Assembly (NCBI GenBank): GCA_021299335.1
Contig: JAJTGF010000003.1
Location: 17,574 to 69,160, forward strand
DNA from: Cryomorphaceae bacterium
Lineage (GTDB): Bacteria; Bacteroidota; Bacteroidia; Flavobacteriales_D; Crocinitomicaceae
DNA: 51,587 bases
Reading direction: 5' to 3'
Part shown: in pieces, positions 15,312 through 24,042 of the stretch
How positions within the stretch are numbered: position 1 is the first letter of the stretch
Layout of the letters: the number at the start of each line of letters is the position of its first letter
The notes under the pieces: model-generated
What the model was told of the DNA's origin: nothing
The model's database searches: none
Seen by the model: the letters and a program-made list of their open reading frames with translations, nothing else
Made by a program: the position numbers and the translations under genes

Positions 15312-16557
15312 GATAAAAGCGGATGGTTTCGATTTTTCGCTCACTCATTTTTTCAACGACCAGCTTAAAATGCTCGATTTGTACTTCGTCACCTTCTGAG
15401 GGAAGTCTTTCTAATTGACTGAGGATCAGGCCAGCAAGGGTATCATACGACTCTGATTCTGGCAAATTGAACCCGTAATTTTCATTGAGGTAATCGATGT
15501 CGATGCGCGCCGAGAATAGGAACTCTGATGCTGAGACCTGTTGTTCGGTAAGGGCTTCTTTATCGTGTTCGTCTTGGATTTCGCCAAAGATTTCTTCAAT
15601 GACGTCTTCTAGGGTTATGATACCTGCCGTACCGCCGTATTCGTCGGTGACCACCGCAAAGTTGCCCACTTGATTGGTGAATTTTTCGAGGAGTTCTTTG
15701 CCGCTCATGACCGTCGGGACAAACGAGATGGGCTTGAGAATTTGTTTGATCGAGTCCGGTTTCTTGAAAAGATCAAAAGAGTGAATATACCCAATGATGT
15801 TGTCGATGTCATTGCGGTAAATAATGAGTTTGGAGAGCCCTTTTGCTATCATGAGCGCTCTTGCTTCTTCGATGGGATCTTTGATGTCAACGGCTATAAT
15901 TTCGGGTCTCGGGATCATGCAATCGCGCGCCTTGACATTAGAAAAATCAAGGGCATTGCGCAAGAGCAGCATATCGTTGCCGAGCTCTTCTTCGTCGCCT
16001 AAGTTTGCACTGAGTTCGTCGACGTAATTTTCGAGGTCAATTTTTGAGAAAACGCGTTGCTGTTGCTCCTTTTCTGCGCCGATTAGCTTCAGAAAGCCAG
16101 TGCTGATCAAGACGATGAGTTGGGTGGGCAGATACAGCAAAATATACAAAATGAGCAATGGATAGAGGCCGAGGTCTAAAGCGCGGTTTGGATTGAGTTG
16201 CACAAGTGCTTTGGGTAAGAACTCTGCGGTGATCAGGACCAGCAACGTGGAGAGTAAAGTTTGCAAGATGAGTAAAATACCTTGGTCGTGAATACCGAAT
16301 TGCTCTAGCATGGGGCTAAGTTTGGCGCCTGCTACAATACCGTAAACAACCAAAGCTACATTGTTGCCGAGCAACAAAAGAGCGATCATGTTGCTTTCTT
16401 TGCGATAGAAAAGTCCTAAGATTTTAGCTTGTAAAGTGTTGTTTTTCTTGACGACTTCTATGCGTAGGCGATTGGCCGAGATGTAGGCCAACTCCATTGC
16501 TGAAAAGTAGGCTGAGCAAATTAACGAAGCGATGATCAGCACTAAATTGGAATCCAT
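15298..16557 (-). CDS. CNNM/CorC (HlyC-like) membrane protein with CBS pair
   Basis: A 419-residue inner-membrane protein. The N-terminal CNNM/DUF21 domain has about four membrane segments: 'LVLIIASLICSAYFSAMELAY' with the conserved small-residue/Glu helix, 'MIALLLLGNNVALVVYGIVAG', 'ILLILQTLLSTLLVLITAEF' and 'LYPLLILYILLYLPTQLIVL'. A CBS pair follows (about 205-320, 'CMIPRPEIIAVD', 'GYIHSFDLFK', 'AVVTDEYGGTAGIITLEDVIEEIFGE' in part), and then a C-terminal CorC_HlyC domain. Family members are implicated in Mg2+/cation export; the GldE gliding protein belongs to the same superfamily, but its usual neighbours (gldD, ssb) are absent, so I do not call GldE. It lies 5 bases after purD. Confidence 0.85.
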   Translation of the reverse strand: MDSNLVLIIASLICSAYFSAMELAYISANRLRIEVVKKNNTLQAKILGLFYRKESNMIALLLLGNNVALVVYGIVAGAKLSPMLEQFGIHDQGILLILQTLLSTLLVLITAEFLPKALVQLNPNRALDLGLYPLLILYILLYLPTQLIVLISTGFLKLIGAEKEQQQRVFSKIDLENYVDELSANLGDEEELGNDMLLLRNALDFSNVKARDCMIPRPEIIAVDIKDPIEEARALMIAKGLSKLIIYRNDIDNIIGYIHSFDLFKKPDSIKQILKPISFVPTVMSGKELLEKFTNQVGNFAVVTDEYGGTAGIITLEDVIEEIFGEIQDEHDKEALTEQQVSASEFLFSARIDIDYLNENYGFNLPESESYDTLAGLILSQLERLPSEGDEVQIEHFKLVVEKMSERKIETIRFYHVDN

Positions 16558-16562
16558 GTGGC

Positions 16563-17843
16563 TTATTTTTCGATGACGTCTTTTCCGATGTCAGTACGGA
16601 AGTAAGCGTCTTCAAAGGTGATTTTAGCGATTGATTCGTAGCTGCGTTCGAGCGCGCTTTCGAGATTTTTACCGTAGGAGGTGACGGCTAAAACGCGCCC
16701 GCCGTTGGACACCACAGACGGACCATCGGGAAGTGTTCCGGCATGGAAAACCAAGCTGTCGGTAATGCTATTGAGTCCGTAGATGGTTTTGCCTTTTTGG
16801 TAATCTCCAGGGTAGCCACCCGCAACCATCATGACGGTAGCAGCGCTTTTGTCGTGGAATTGGATGTCGCGCTCGGAAAGGGTATGGGTTGCAACACCCT
16901 CGAATAGATCGAGGATATCGCTTTTGATGCGCGGCATCACGACCTCGGTTTCGGGATCGCCCATGCGGCAGTTGTATTCGATGACGTATGGGTCTCCTTT
17001 GACGTTGATCAGGCCAAAAAATACAAATCCGTTGTAGGTGATGTTTTCAGCTTTTAATCCTTTGATGGTAGGAATAACGACCCGATTGAGGACTTTATCC
17101 ATGAAGGCAGCGTCGGCAAAAGGGACGGGAGAAATAGCACCCATTCCACCGGTATTCAGGCCGGTATCGCCTTCGCCAATTCTTTTGTAGTCTTTGGCTT
17201 CTGGCAAGAGCTTGAAAGATTCGCCGTCGGTAATGGCAAAGACAGAAAGCTCAATACCTGCTAAAAATTGTTCGATGACCACTTTTGCGCTGGCTTGTCC
17301 GAATTTGGCACCAACGAGCATTTCTTCGAGTTCGCGCTTGGCTTCATTGAGGTCATCGATGATCAGGACGCCTTTTCCAGCAGCCAAACCGTCTGCTTTC
17401 AGGACATAAGGGCCTTTCATGGCGTCGAGAAAACGCAAGCCTTCGGTGAGTGTTTGGGCATCAAAAGTGCCGTATTTGGCAGTGGGGATGCGGTGACGCG
17501 ACATAAACGCTTTTGCAAAGTCTTTGCTGCCTTCTAATTGTGCACCTTCTTTGCTTGGGCCGATAAGCGCTACGTTTTTGAGTTCGGGGTCTTGTTGGAA
17601 GTAATCGTAAATACCTAAAACGAGAGGTTCTTCTGGACCGACAACTACCATGTCAATGGCGTGTTGCAAAACAGCCTGTTTGATGGCTTCGAAATCCGTG
17701 AGCTTCAGGTCAAGATTTTTGCCGTGTTTTTTGGTTCCGGCGTTGCCGGGTGCAATAAAGAGTTCGTCGAGGATTGAACTTTGGGAGATTTTCCAAGCGA
17801 TAGCGTGTTCGCGACCACCGGATCCGAGTAAGAGAACTCTCAT
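16563..17843 (-). CDS. purD: Phosphoribosylamine-glycine ligase
   Basis: The second step of de novo purine synthesis: ATP-dependent ligation of glycine to phosphoribosylamine. The 426 residues show 'LLLGSGGREHAIAWKI' at the N-terminus, 'VVVGPEEPLVLGIYDYF', 'GPSKEGAQLEGSKDFAK', the ATP-grasp lid 'KADGLAAGKGVLI', 'KRIGEGDTGLNTGGMGAISP' and 'EYNCRMGDPETEVVMPR', a complete GARS signature set. The start at 17843 gives the canonical 'MRVLLLGSGG' and overlaps the purQ stop as ATGA, favouring it over the ATG at 17849. It is translationally coupled to purQ, so these two purine genes form the core of the operon. Confidence 0.97.
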   Translation of the reverse strand: MRVLLLGSGGREHAIAWKISQSSILDELFIAPGNAGTKKHGKNLDLKLTDFEAIKQAVLQHAIDMVVVGPEEPLVLGIYDYFQQDPELKNVALIGPSKEGAQLEGSKDFAKAFMSRHRIPTAKYGTFDAQTLTEGLRFLDAMKGPYVLKADGLAAGKGVLIIDDLNEAKRELEEMLVGAKFGQASAKVVIEQFLAGIELSVFAITDGESFKLLPEAKDYKRIGEGDTGLNTGGMGAISPVPFADAAFMDKVLNRVVIPTIKGLKAENITYNGFVFFGLINVKGDPYVIEYNCRMGDPETEVVMPRIKSDILDLFEGVATHTLSERDIQFHDKSAATVMMVAGGYPGDYQKGKTIYGLNSITDSLVFHAGTLPDGPSVVSNGGRVLAVTSYGKNLESALERSYESIAKITFEDAYFRTDIGKDVIEK

Positions 17844-18529
17844 GAACAATGCGCTAAAATAGATTCAAAAATACGAAGACCGTCGGTGTTGTTGAGGTGT
17901 TTATCGGCAGCGCGCTCAGGATGCGGCATCATGCCAAAAACGTTTTTGTTGCGGTTGGTAATGCCGGCAATATGCTGAAGAGAACCGTTGGGATTGGTGC
18001 TCGCATCTTGACTTCCGTCTGCCGCACAATAGGTAAATAGAATTTGATCGTTGGCCTGCAATGAAGCCATTGTGGCGTCGTCGGCATAAAAGCGCCCCTC
18101 GCCATGAGCAATCGGAATTTGATAGGCTTGGTCGGTGTGGAGGTCTTTGGTGGGCGCAGCTGTTTGGCTAACCGGTTTCAGGTACACATTTTTACAAATG
18201 AATTTCTGGGTATCGTTGTGTAGCAAAGCACCTTCTAAGAGCCCAGATTCAGTTAGAATTTGAAAACCGTTGCAAACGCCCATGACGTAACCACCATTGT
18301 TGGCATGTGCAATCACGGATTCCATAATAGGCGAAAACTTGGCGATTGCTCCGGAGCGCAGGTAATCTCCGTAGGAAAAACCACCTGGAATCACGATGAA
18401 ATCTGCGCCTTGAAGATCGGTGTCTTTGTGCCAGAGCTCAACAACCTCTTGCCCCATTAAGTCTTTGAGTACGTAGACCATGTCTTGGTCACAATTTGAT
18501 CCTGGAAAGGTAACAACGCCAAATTTCAT
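17840..18529 (-). CDS. purQ: Phosphoribosylformylglycinamidine synthase subunit PurQ
   Basis: The glutaminase subunit of FGAM synthase; it supplies ammonia to PurL (with PurS) for the fourth purine step. The 229-residue class I amidotransferase has 'VVTFPGSNCDQDM' at the N-terminus, oxyanion strand 'FIVIPGGFSYGDYLRSGAIAKF', nucleophile Cys in 'GVCNGFQILTESGLL', and the His/Glu pair in 'MMPHPERA'. The stand-alone PurQ implies a three-subunit FGAM synthase, whose PurL and PurS are outside the window. A TAACTTTG box in the 42-base gap upstream suggests its own promoter in addition to read-through from the DUF6427-like gene. Confidence 0.96.
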   Translation of the reverse strand: MKFGVVTFPGSNCDQDMVYVLKDLMGQEVVELWHKDTDLQGADFIVIPGGFSYGDYLRSGAIAKFSPIMESVIAHANNGGYVMGVCNGFQILTESGLLEGALLHNDTQKFICKNVYLKPVSQTAAPTKDLHTDQAYQIPIAHGEGRFYADDATMASLQANDQILFTYCAADGSQDASTNPNGSLQHIAGITNRNKNVFGMMPHPERAADKHLNNTDGLRIFESILAHCS

Positions 18530-18549
18530 TTTTGTTTTTTAAGATGGTT

Positions 18550-18557
18550 CAAAGTTA
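18550..18557 (-). promoter_or_regulatory. Candidate -7 box TAACTTTG for purQ-purD
   Basis: A perfect TAnnTTTG in the gap between the DUF6427-like gene and purQ, 20 bases from the ATG. A TTG (18575-18573) lies 15 bases upstream. Confidence 0.45.
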
Positions 18558-18571
18558 GTAAAAGTCTAGGC

Positions 18572-19546
18572 TCAAATTGTAAATAGCAGAAATTTTAGCA
18601 AGGAGAACCCAAATAGAATATAGAAAAAAAGATGCGAGCTGATGCCAAGACTACTGCTCAATAAGGCGTATGAAAAATAAAAGGAAAAAGGCAAAATAAC
18701 CAAGCTCAGCAAGCCTATTTGACCGAGTAGAAAAAAAGCGCTTAGACCGAGGGCTAAAATGAGAAATGTAAAGACAGTTAGAATTTGTGTTTGTTTTTTT
18801 AATTTCAAGGAAGCCTTGAGCAACCTGGCTCTCAATCCGAGTAAACTAAAAACCAAAACGACAATCAGCAGCCCAAGCAAAGTGAAATCTTGCCAATTTG
18901 GAGCGTAATAATGTAAGTCGGGGACAAACTTAAATTTGCTTTGTTGGTTGTTGAGCACCTCGAAACTGAGTAGGCCGCCTATCGGCATAAGAAAACCAAT
19001 GACCATCAGGAGCATTTCGCGCAAGAAGAAACCTCTCAAAACCCCAAACATGAGCAATAGAATGGGGAGGATGTAAATAAAGCTCGGTTCGAAAAAAACG
19101 CTCAAGCCAAAGGCAAAACTGGCATTGAATGCAGCCTTCTTTGAATTTTGTTGCGGCTTGACTCCAAAAAAAAGTCCCAACCCGAGTATGCAAAAAAGTT
19201 GCGCCACAAAAAGCCAACTAGGCTCTCCCCAAGTATGAAAAAAACTCGCAAAAATCAGGTAGTTCAGGCTGACGATAAAAGTGTTCTTTTCTAGGAATTC
19301 GCGGCTATTGAATACCCAGTTGAGGGCAATTGCGTTGAGCAAGAGCATGACAAAATGTGCCAAGACATTGGCAGTGGGCATTTTCGCTAAGTAGGGGATG
19401 AGTTGTGCTACTGTAGAATCTGGCCCAAAAGTAGAGTTGTAACCTAGGAAATAACCAATGAGATAAAGGGCGAGAATGGCAGGCAGCAAGAGCAAAACCC
19501 CAACGCGGTTATCAAGAAACAATCTGAGCACTTTCAAAAATACCAC
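18572..19546 (-). CDS. Polytopic membrane protein, DUF6427-like
   Basis: A 324-residue integral membrane protein with about ten hydrophobic segments ('VGVLLLLPAILALYLIGYFL', 'HFVMLLLNAIALNWVFNSRE', 'LIFASFFHTWGEPSWLFVAQ', 'FEPSFIYILPILLLMFGVLR', and a very hydrophobic C-terminus). The pattern, including 'NWVFNSREFLEKNTFI', matches the uncharacterised DUF6427 proteins that often sit next to purine genes in Flavobacteriia, as here (purQ, purD). The frame begins with GTG at 19546; I see no upstream in-frame ATG. A TTG a few codons later is an alternative. The function is unknown, and conservation of context is the only hint. It diverges from the dksA-like gene over a 146-base gap. Confidence 0.75.
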   Translation of the reverse strand: MVFLKVLRLFLDNRVGVLLLLPAILALYLIGYFLGYNSTFGPDSTVAQLIPYLAKMPTANVLAHFVMLLLNAIALNWVFNSREFLEKNTFIVSLNYLIFASFFHTWGEPSWLFVAQLFCILGLGLFFGVKPQQNSKKAAFNASFAFGLSVFFEPSFIYILPILLLMFGVLRGFFLREMLLMVIGFLMPIGGLLSFEVLNNQQSKFKFVPDLHYYAPNWQDFTLLGLLIVVLVFSLLGLRARLLKASLKLKKQTQILTVFTFLILALGLSAFFLLGQIGLLSLVILPFSFYFSYALLSSSLGISSHLFFYILFGFSLLKFLLFTI

Positions 19547-19635
19547 TAAAGTCTTTGTCCGACCGTACCTTGTGAATAAGTCAGGGCGATTGTTTAAAAA
19601 GAAACGAAGTTCTTGTTAAATCATGGTGCTTGGCC

Positions 19636-19665
19636 TTGTGTAAAACTTAAAAAATAATATATTTG
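19636..19665 (+). promoter_or_regulatory. Promoter of dksA-like gene and lspA (TTG-N19-TATATTTG)
   Basis: A -33 TTG at 19636-19638 and a perfect -7 box TATATTTG at 19658-19665, spaced by 19 bases as in Bacteroidota vegetative promoters. The leader to ATG 19693 is about 22 bases. A second TATTTTTG at 19672-19679 has no -33 partner. Confidence 0.65.
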
Positions 19666-19692
19666 CTCTCCTATTTTTGAAAATCGTATACC

Positions 19693-20073
19693 ATGGAAAA
19701 GCCAAAAAATCGTTACTCAGATGCAGATCTGGAAGAGTTCAAAGAACTGATTCAGCAGAAACTCAAAGAAGCGCATGAAGATTTCGACTTATTGAAGGGC
19801 TCGTTATCGCATACCGATGACCACGGCACCGACGACACCGGCCGCACCTTTAATATGATGGAAGACGGTTCAGAAACCCTTTCGAGAGAAGAAGTTGCTC
19901 AGTTGGCCGCTCGTCAGGAGAAATTCATTCAGAGTTTGAATGCTGCCCTTGTGCGCATCCAAAATAAAACCTATGGTGTTTGCCGTGTAACGGGTCTCCT
20001 GATCCCCAAAGAGCGTTTGCGTTTGGTACCACATGCCACCATGAGTATTGATGCCAAAAACGCCCAAAAATAA
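19693..20073 (+). CDS. TraR/DksA-family protein
   Basis: A 126-residue coiled-coil regulator of the DksA/TraR superfamily, which binds RNA polymerase in its secondary channel. An N-terminal helical hairpin is visible: 'DLEEFKELIQQKLKEAHEDF', then 'GSETLSREEVAQLAARQEKF'. The C-terminal zinc-finger region reads 'YGVCRVTGLLIPKERLRLVP': only one of the four canonical Cys residues remains, with 'PHAT' where the second CxxC would be. That is the usual Bacteroidota variant, so zinc binding is doubtful but the fold is probably kept. lspA starts with GTG three bases after the stop. This pairing is common in the phylum. Confidence 0.88.
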   Translation: MEKPKNRYSDADLEEFKELIQQKLKEAHEDFDLLKGSLSHTDDHGTDDTGRTFNMMEDGSETLSREEVAQLAARQEKFIQSLNAALVRIQNKTYGVCRVTGLLIPKERLRLVPHATMSIDAKNAQK

Positions 20074-20076
20074 CGC

Positions 20077-20742
20077 GTGAAGAAACCCTTGCTTCTGAGC
20101 GCCATTTTGGTAGCTAGCTTATTGCTGCTCGATCAATGGATTAAACTCACCATCAAAACCCAATTTACACCAGGAGAATTCAAACCCTTGGTCGGCAATT
20201 GGCTTCTTTTACACTACACCGAAAACCCCGGTATGGCCTTTGGCCAAACCTTTGGCGCCAGTATGTGGGCCAAATTATCCTTGAGTTTGTTTCGAATTGT
20301 CGCCATTGGGCTCATTATCCGATATTTAATCAAGCAAATCAAGCTCGGCACATCCCGAGAATTCATAATCGTTGTTTCTTTGGTTTTAGCGGGTGCAACC
20401 GGCAATCTGCTCGACTCCATGTTCTATGACTTGTTCTTTAGTATCGACCCGTGTGTGCCTTTCAATCAATTGGCTGGTAGTGGCAACAAAGCCATCTGCC
20501 ACGCCGGACACTTCAATTATGCAGTTGAACTCAGACACCAAGGTTTCTTATTTGGAAATGTCGTCGATATGTTCCAGTTCAATATCCGTTGGCCTCAAGG
20601 CATGCCATTGGTAGGAGGCTCAGATGTCTTTCCTGCTATTTGGAACTTAGCGGACTTCTGTATTTCTGTAGGTTTAATTTGGGCGATCATCCGCCAGAAA
20701 AAATTCTTCCCAAAAGAAAATAAGGTAAGCGAGGCAGAATAA
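20077..20742 (+). CDS. lspA: Lipoprotein signal peptidase
   Basis: The inner-membrane aspartyl protease that removes signal peptides from diacylglyceryl-modified prolipoproteins. The 221 residues contain four membrane helices: 'LLLSAILVASLLLLDQWIKL', 'LSLSLFRIVAIGLIIRYLI', 'EFIIVVSLVLAGATGNLLDS' and 'AIWNLADFCISVGLIWAII'. Signature elements are 'LLDQWIK', 'TENPGMAFG', the first catalytic Asp in 'GATGNLLD' and the second in 'FGNVVDMFQF...WNLAD'. It is longer than E. coli LspA because of a 40-residue periplasmic loop ('SIDPCVPFNQL...') typical of Bacteroidota. Translation starts at GTG 20077, forced by the adjacent dksA-like stop and the 'MKKPLLLSA' N-terminus. Confidence 0.95.
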   Translation: MKKPLLLSAILVASLLLLDQWIKLTIKTQFTPGEFKPLVGNWLLLHYTENPGMAFGQTFGASMWAKLSLSLFRIVAIGLIIRYLIKQIKLGTSREFIIVVSLVLAGATGNLLDSMFYDLFFSIDPCVPFNQLAGSGNKAICHAGHFNYAVELRHQGFLFGNVVDMFQFNIRWPQGMPLVGGSDVFPAIWNLADFCISVGLIWAIIRQKKFFPKENKVSEAE

Positions 20743-20746
20743 GCAA

Positions 20747-23203
20747 CTAGAAGTTCCACTTCATGCTGCGGTCGTCGAGCATGGCAAATGAAATTTTCCA
20801 AGCCGTGGTTGGTGTAATCTGATTGCCATCCGAAATGACACCATAAACACCAATGCGCAAGCGTCTTCTACTGAGTTTGAAATTGCGCTCTAAGCCCGCT
20901 AAGAGTTCGTAATGTTGCCAGTTGTGCTCTTTGATGTACATTGCACCGCCACCCACAACGAGCCCAACTCTTGTTTTCTTGAAATAAGGAATTTTGTTCA
21001 AAATAGCACCGTTGTCATGATGTACATAATGTGCTTGTAGTACGTAATCAATTGTGCGCAACGTGGTGTCAAATCCTTGGAAGGAATAGAGCGGATTTGA
21101 AAACCACAGAGGGTCGCTTCTGCGCTGAAATTTGTAATCGGGTTCAAAGACGGCACGTGCACTTAAAAACTTACCGACCGAGGCGCGATAAGAGGATGTT
21201 CCTATAGTGCCAATTTTAAAATTTTGCGTGATTTCAAATTGCAAGTAAGAATGATCAACCGCGCTATTGAACACTTTTGGTAAACCGCGCTCGTAGTGGA
21301 CTGAAAAAGTGGGATATGCAGATCCGAGTACTACTTTGCGGTAGGGCTCGCGCATGTAGCGTTGTTTTGGTGTATAGTACGCGCCAAAGTTGAGAATGAA
21401 TGCATCGTAAGGATCAAAAGCCAAGGGGTCATTGTTCGGAAGTGACGCATCGATTCCGTCTAGAAATTCATAGCCTTCAATACTTCTTCTTTTGGTAAAT
21501 TGTGAATTGGCGTAAGCATAAAAGCCATTGAAAAGCTCGTATTCTAAATTGATATTCAGCTTGGTTGATTCAAAGAAGTTGTCGCGTTTGTATATTTGAG
21601 TAATGGCATCAAAGCCTCGAATCACATCAAAGTCGTGGGTGAGTGCCACGCGCAAAAAGCCAAAATGGAAGGGGTCAAAACGGTATTTCCACCAGGTATC
21701 GCCTTTCCAATCTCCGTTGAGAATTCCGTAGGATAAGCGGGTATAGGAATCGAGTGTTCGCTCGTCTTTCCACTTCTTGAAATAATCAAAACTTGGCGCA
21801 ATCCGCGGCCCTGCAATATAAATGGGCTGTGCCGTTGAAGCAATGGATCCGATGGTCCATTGTTGTTTTTTCTCGCGATTGCGGTGATCAACCCCAAACC
21901 AAAGTACTTTGAGTGCAGTTACTTTATTGAAAACAGCATCTATGCTATCCAAATATTCTTTGCGATTGAGGTAATCTCTTATTGAGTCTTTCGCTCTGAT
22001 GTATTTGATTTCTTCGTCGGTAAGGGCAATTGCTCGTTTTTGGACCCAATAACTGCTGTCGCGTTCGTAGGCTTCTTGACTCGTAACGGCCACTTCTGAA
22101 TTGAAGTATTTTTTTGCAAACGCTGGCTCAAAGTTATAGTTGCTAAATAAGGCTTCCGTTTTGCACTGGCTGACTTCATTTTTATACTTGACGCCGTAGG
22201 TGAGGAGTTGTTTTTCAAGCACGCAAAGGCTGTCTCCTTGAATTTGGTAATCTTGCTGGATTCTGAAATAATCGTAAATGAGCAAATTGCCTTTATTCAT
22301 GGTGAGGTCTAGCTTCTGAACCAACCATAGCGAATCAATGACCCAGATGTAGCCCTCCATAGTAGAAGTGGCGGTATTGCGCGGACTGATCTTGATTTTA
22401 GAAATCATGTAGCCATTTTCCTCGTATTTTTCTTCAAGTTTGTACTTGTAAGCCACAATACCTGGTGCTGAGATGGGCGAGCTAACAGGTGTCTGGTGCA
22501 AATCATCTAGGTGTAATAGATTTTCAAAAAAATTGAAATTGGACTTTACCGTAGTGGTGTAATACAATTGAGAGACATCGCCAAACGCTTTGTATGCATT
22601 GCGAATTTCTTTGACTTGATTGGGCGGAGCAAAAGATCGGTGCAACTCTACCTCGACGAGTTGTAATTTAGAAAGCCATTCTGGTTCTTTTTTTTGCTGT
22701 TCGGTAGGGTCTTGGTCTGTTCGGGTATTTTGGTTTTTTTCTTTGGCTGTGTTTTCGCGTTGCTCGGTTGCCTTGATATAAACATCTACCTCGTGTGGAT
22801 ATGCCCATTGATTGAGTTGTTCGCGGTGCTCCACAACTTTCATGATTTTGTCGCGCCCAACGTTTGATTTTTTGGCAGTCACCCTCACATCTTGGACTTC
22901 TGACAGCTTCATTGGGAACAATTGGATGTCTTTTTTGGACTCGGCATCGCGCATCCCGAGATAGGCTTCTCGATCTTGGTAGCCATCAGCTGTAAAAACC
23001 AAATAGTATTCGCCGGGATTGAGATACATTTCGTAATAGCCATTGGCATCGGCTACTGTGCGCATTTCTGCTGCATTTTTGACGAAAATTTCTGCGCCGG
23101 CGAGTGGTAAGTTGGCTTCATTGGTGATCAGACCACTCAAGCGTTTTTGTCCAAACCCAAACCCCGAGCAAAAAATAAAGAGGAAAATAAGAGCAGTTCT
23201 CAC
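20747..23203 (-). CDS. DUF5686 outer-membrane protein with carboxypeptidase-like regulatory domain
   Basis: An 818-residue exported protein with a signal peptide ('MRTALIFLFIFCSGFGFGQ'). It has an N-terminal carboxypeptidase-D regulatory-like beta-sandwich (about 20-95: 'LSGLITNEANLPLAGAEIFV', 'ADANGYYEMYLNPGEYYLVF'). A long DUF5686 region then includes 'AYPHEVDVYIKATEQREN', 'GYIWVIDSLWLVQKLDLTMN' and a C-terminal barrel-like half rich in aromatic strands, ending in 'SMKWNF' with the terminal Phe typical of BamA-inserted barrels. Such proteins are widespread in Bacteroidota, and their cargo is unknown. It is the last gene of the coaX-lptC envelope operon, 29 bases after the 81-residue membrane protein, and converges on lspA with a 4-base gap. 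Confidence 0.85.
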   Translation of the reverse strand: MRTALIFLFIFCSGFGFGQKRLSGLITNEANLPLAGAEIFVKNAAEMRTVADANGYYEMYLNPGEYYLVFTADGYQDREAYLGMRDAESKKDIQLFPMKLSEVQDVRVTAKKSNVGRDKIMKVVEHREQLNQWAYPHEVDVYIKATEQRENTAKEKNQNTRTDQDPTEQQKKEPEWLSKLQLVEVELHRSFAPPNQVKEIRNAYKAFGDVSQLYYTTTVKSNFNFFENLLHLDDLHQTPVSSPISAPGIVAYKYKLEEKYEENGYMISKIKISPRNTATSTMEGYIWVIDSLWLVQKLDLTMNKGNLLIYDYFRIQQDYQIQGDSLCVLEKQLLTYGVKYKNEVSQCKTEALFSNYNFEPAFAKKYFNSEVAVTSQEAYERDSSYWVQKRAIALTDEEIKYIRAKDSIRDYLNRKEYLDSIDAVFNKVTALKVLWFGVDHRNREKKQQWTIGSIASTAQPIYIAGPRIAPSFDYFKKWKDERTLDSYTRLSYGILNGDWKGDTWWKYRFDPFHFGFLRVALTHDFDVIRGFDAITQIYKRDNFFESTKLNINLEYELFNGFYAYANSQFTKRRSIEGYEFLDGIDASLPNNDPLAFDPYDAFILNFGAYYTPKQRYMREPYRKVVLGSAYPTFSVHYERGLPKVFNSAVDHSYLQFEITQNFKIGTIGTSSYRASVGKFLSARAVFEPDYKFQRRSDPLWFSNPLYSFQGFDTTLRTIDYVLQAHYVHHDNGAILNKIPYFKKTRVGLVVGGGAMYIKEHNWQHYELLAGLERNFKLSRRRLRIGVYGVISDGNQITPTTAWKISFAMLDDRSMKWNF

Positions 23204-23232
23204 GTCAAAAAGACCAATAAATCGGCAAAAGG

Positions 23233-23478
23233 TTACACATTATCTTCCTTTTTATCTCGGGCCATTTCTTCCAGATGGCGTTGCATGCGCTTCATCATCC
23301 ATTTCTTTGTAAAGTACATCAGTAAGGCCATGACGGGTACAACATAATACGCGAGCCAAGTTTCAGGGCCTTCCGTAATGATTTTAAAGGTAATCCCTAT
23401 AAAGCTGAGGCCTGCAATGAGGAGCCAAAAATAACCTGAGAATTGGTTGTAACGGCTAATGAAATCTTTTTGTGCCAT
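23233..23478 (-). CDS. Small membrane protein (81 residues), unknown function
   Basis: An 81-residue protein with two predicted membrane segments ('YFWLLIAGLSFIGITFKII' about 17-35 and 'WLAYYVVPVMALLMYFTKKW' about 41-60) and a strongly charged cytoplasmic-type tail ('RMQRHLEEMARDKKEDNV'). It starts one base after the lptC stop and is followed closely by the DUF5686 gene, so it is embedded in the envelope operon and almost certainly translated. I recognise no family. By position it could be an accessory of LPS transport or of the DUF5686 protein, but that is inference from context only. Confidence 0.7.
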   Translation of the reverse strand: MAQKDFISRYNQFSGYFWLLIAGLSFIGITFKIITEGPETWLAYYVVPVMALLMYFTKKWMMKRMQRHLEEMARDKKEDNV

Positions 23479-24042
23479 TTATTGAATAGTTTGGTTTTTA
23501 TCTATTTGCCAAGAGCCGACGGGCTCTAGTAAAACGTACGAGCTGAAATCTTGTTTGGTGCGGATGCCCTTTCCAAAAAGTTTGCCTTTTGGAGAGCGAA
23601 CAATCACAGCAGAGCGGGTATAAATACTGCTGTCTTTTTGGTTCCAAAATAAGGCTTCGGTCTCGAGTGTTTGTTGTTTTTTGTGGTTGTACAAGCGCAC
23701 TGAATCTTTGACCATAAGCGCCCCCGTGCTGTAGTTGATTTCACCGTATAGGGCACTTAAGGTAGAAACAATAGCTCCAGTTTCATTGAAAAAATAAACT
23801 TTCAAGCTGTCTTTGATTTTGGTAATTTGTTTTTGACCTCGGTAGGTTTCGGCAAGTGCGGCATGGATTTCTACTCTTGCATAGCCGTCATCGGCATAGG
23901 TCAGGATCAGGTTTTTGGTACTTTCTGTAGGGGAGTCGGCCTCAAAGCTGATGCGCTGCACAACTGCGACGTCGTTCTCGCAAGCAAAGCCAACCAGCAA
24001 GCACAGGAGAAAAAAGCAGCTGCGATGAAGCCAGCTAAGCAT
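23479..24042 (-). CDS. lptC: LPS export ABC transporter periplasmic protein LptC
   Basis: LptC forms the periplasmic link between the LptBFG ABC transporter and LptA for lipopolysaccharide export. The 187-residue product begins 'MLSWLHRSCFFLLCLLVGFA' with a lipobox-like Cys21 ('GFAC'), so it is probably a lipoprotein as in other Bacteroidota. The body shows the LptC/OstA beta-jellyroll: 'FFNETGAIVSTLSALYGEIN', 'MVKDSVRLYNHKKQQTLETE', 'FWNQKDSSIYTRSAVIVRSP' and 'GKLFGKGIRTKQDFSSY'. The start at 24042 overlaps the stop of the upstream outer-membrane gene (TAATG); the frame from 24069 would hide the lipobox signal. lptA, lptB, lptF and lptG are elsewhere. Confidence 0.88.
   Translation of the reverse strand: MLSWLHRSCFFLLCLLVGFACENDVAVVQRISFEADSPTESTKNLILTYADDGYARVEIHAALAETYRGQKQITKIKDSLKVYFFNETGAIVSTLSALYGEINYSTGALMVKDSVRLYNHKKQQTLETEALFWNQKDSSIYTRSAVIVRSPKGKLFGKGIRTKQDFSSYVLLEPVGSWQIDKNQTIQ

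Noticed and set aside
15298-16557. Naming the CNNM/CBS protein GldE
   Set aside because: Same superfamily, but gldD and ssb neighbours are missing and the sequence fits general HlyC/CorC proteins equally well.
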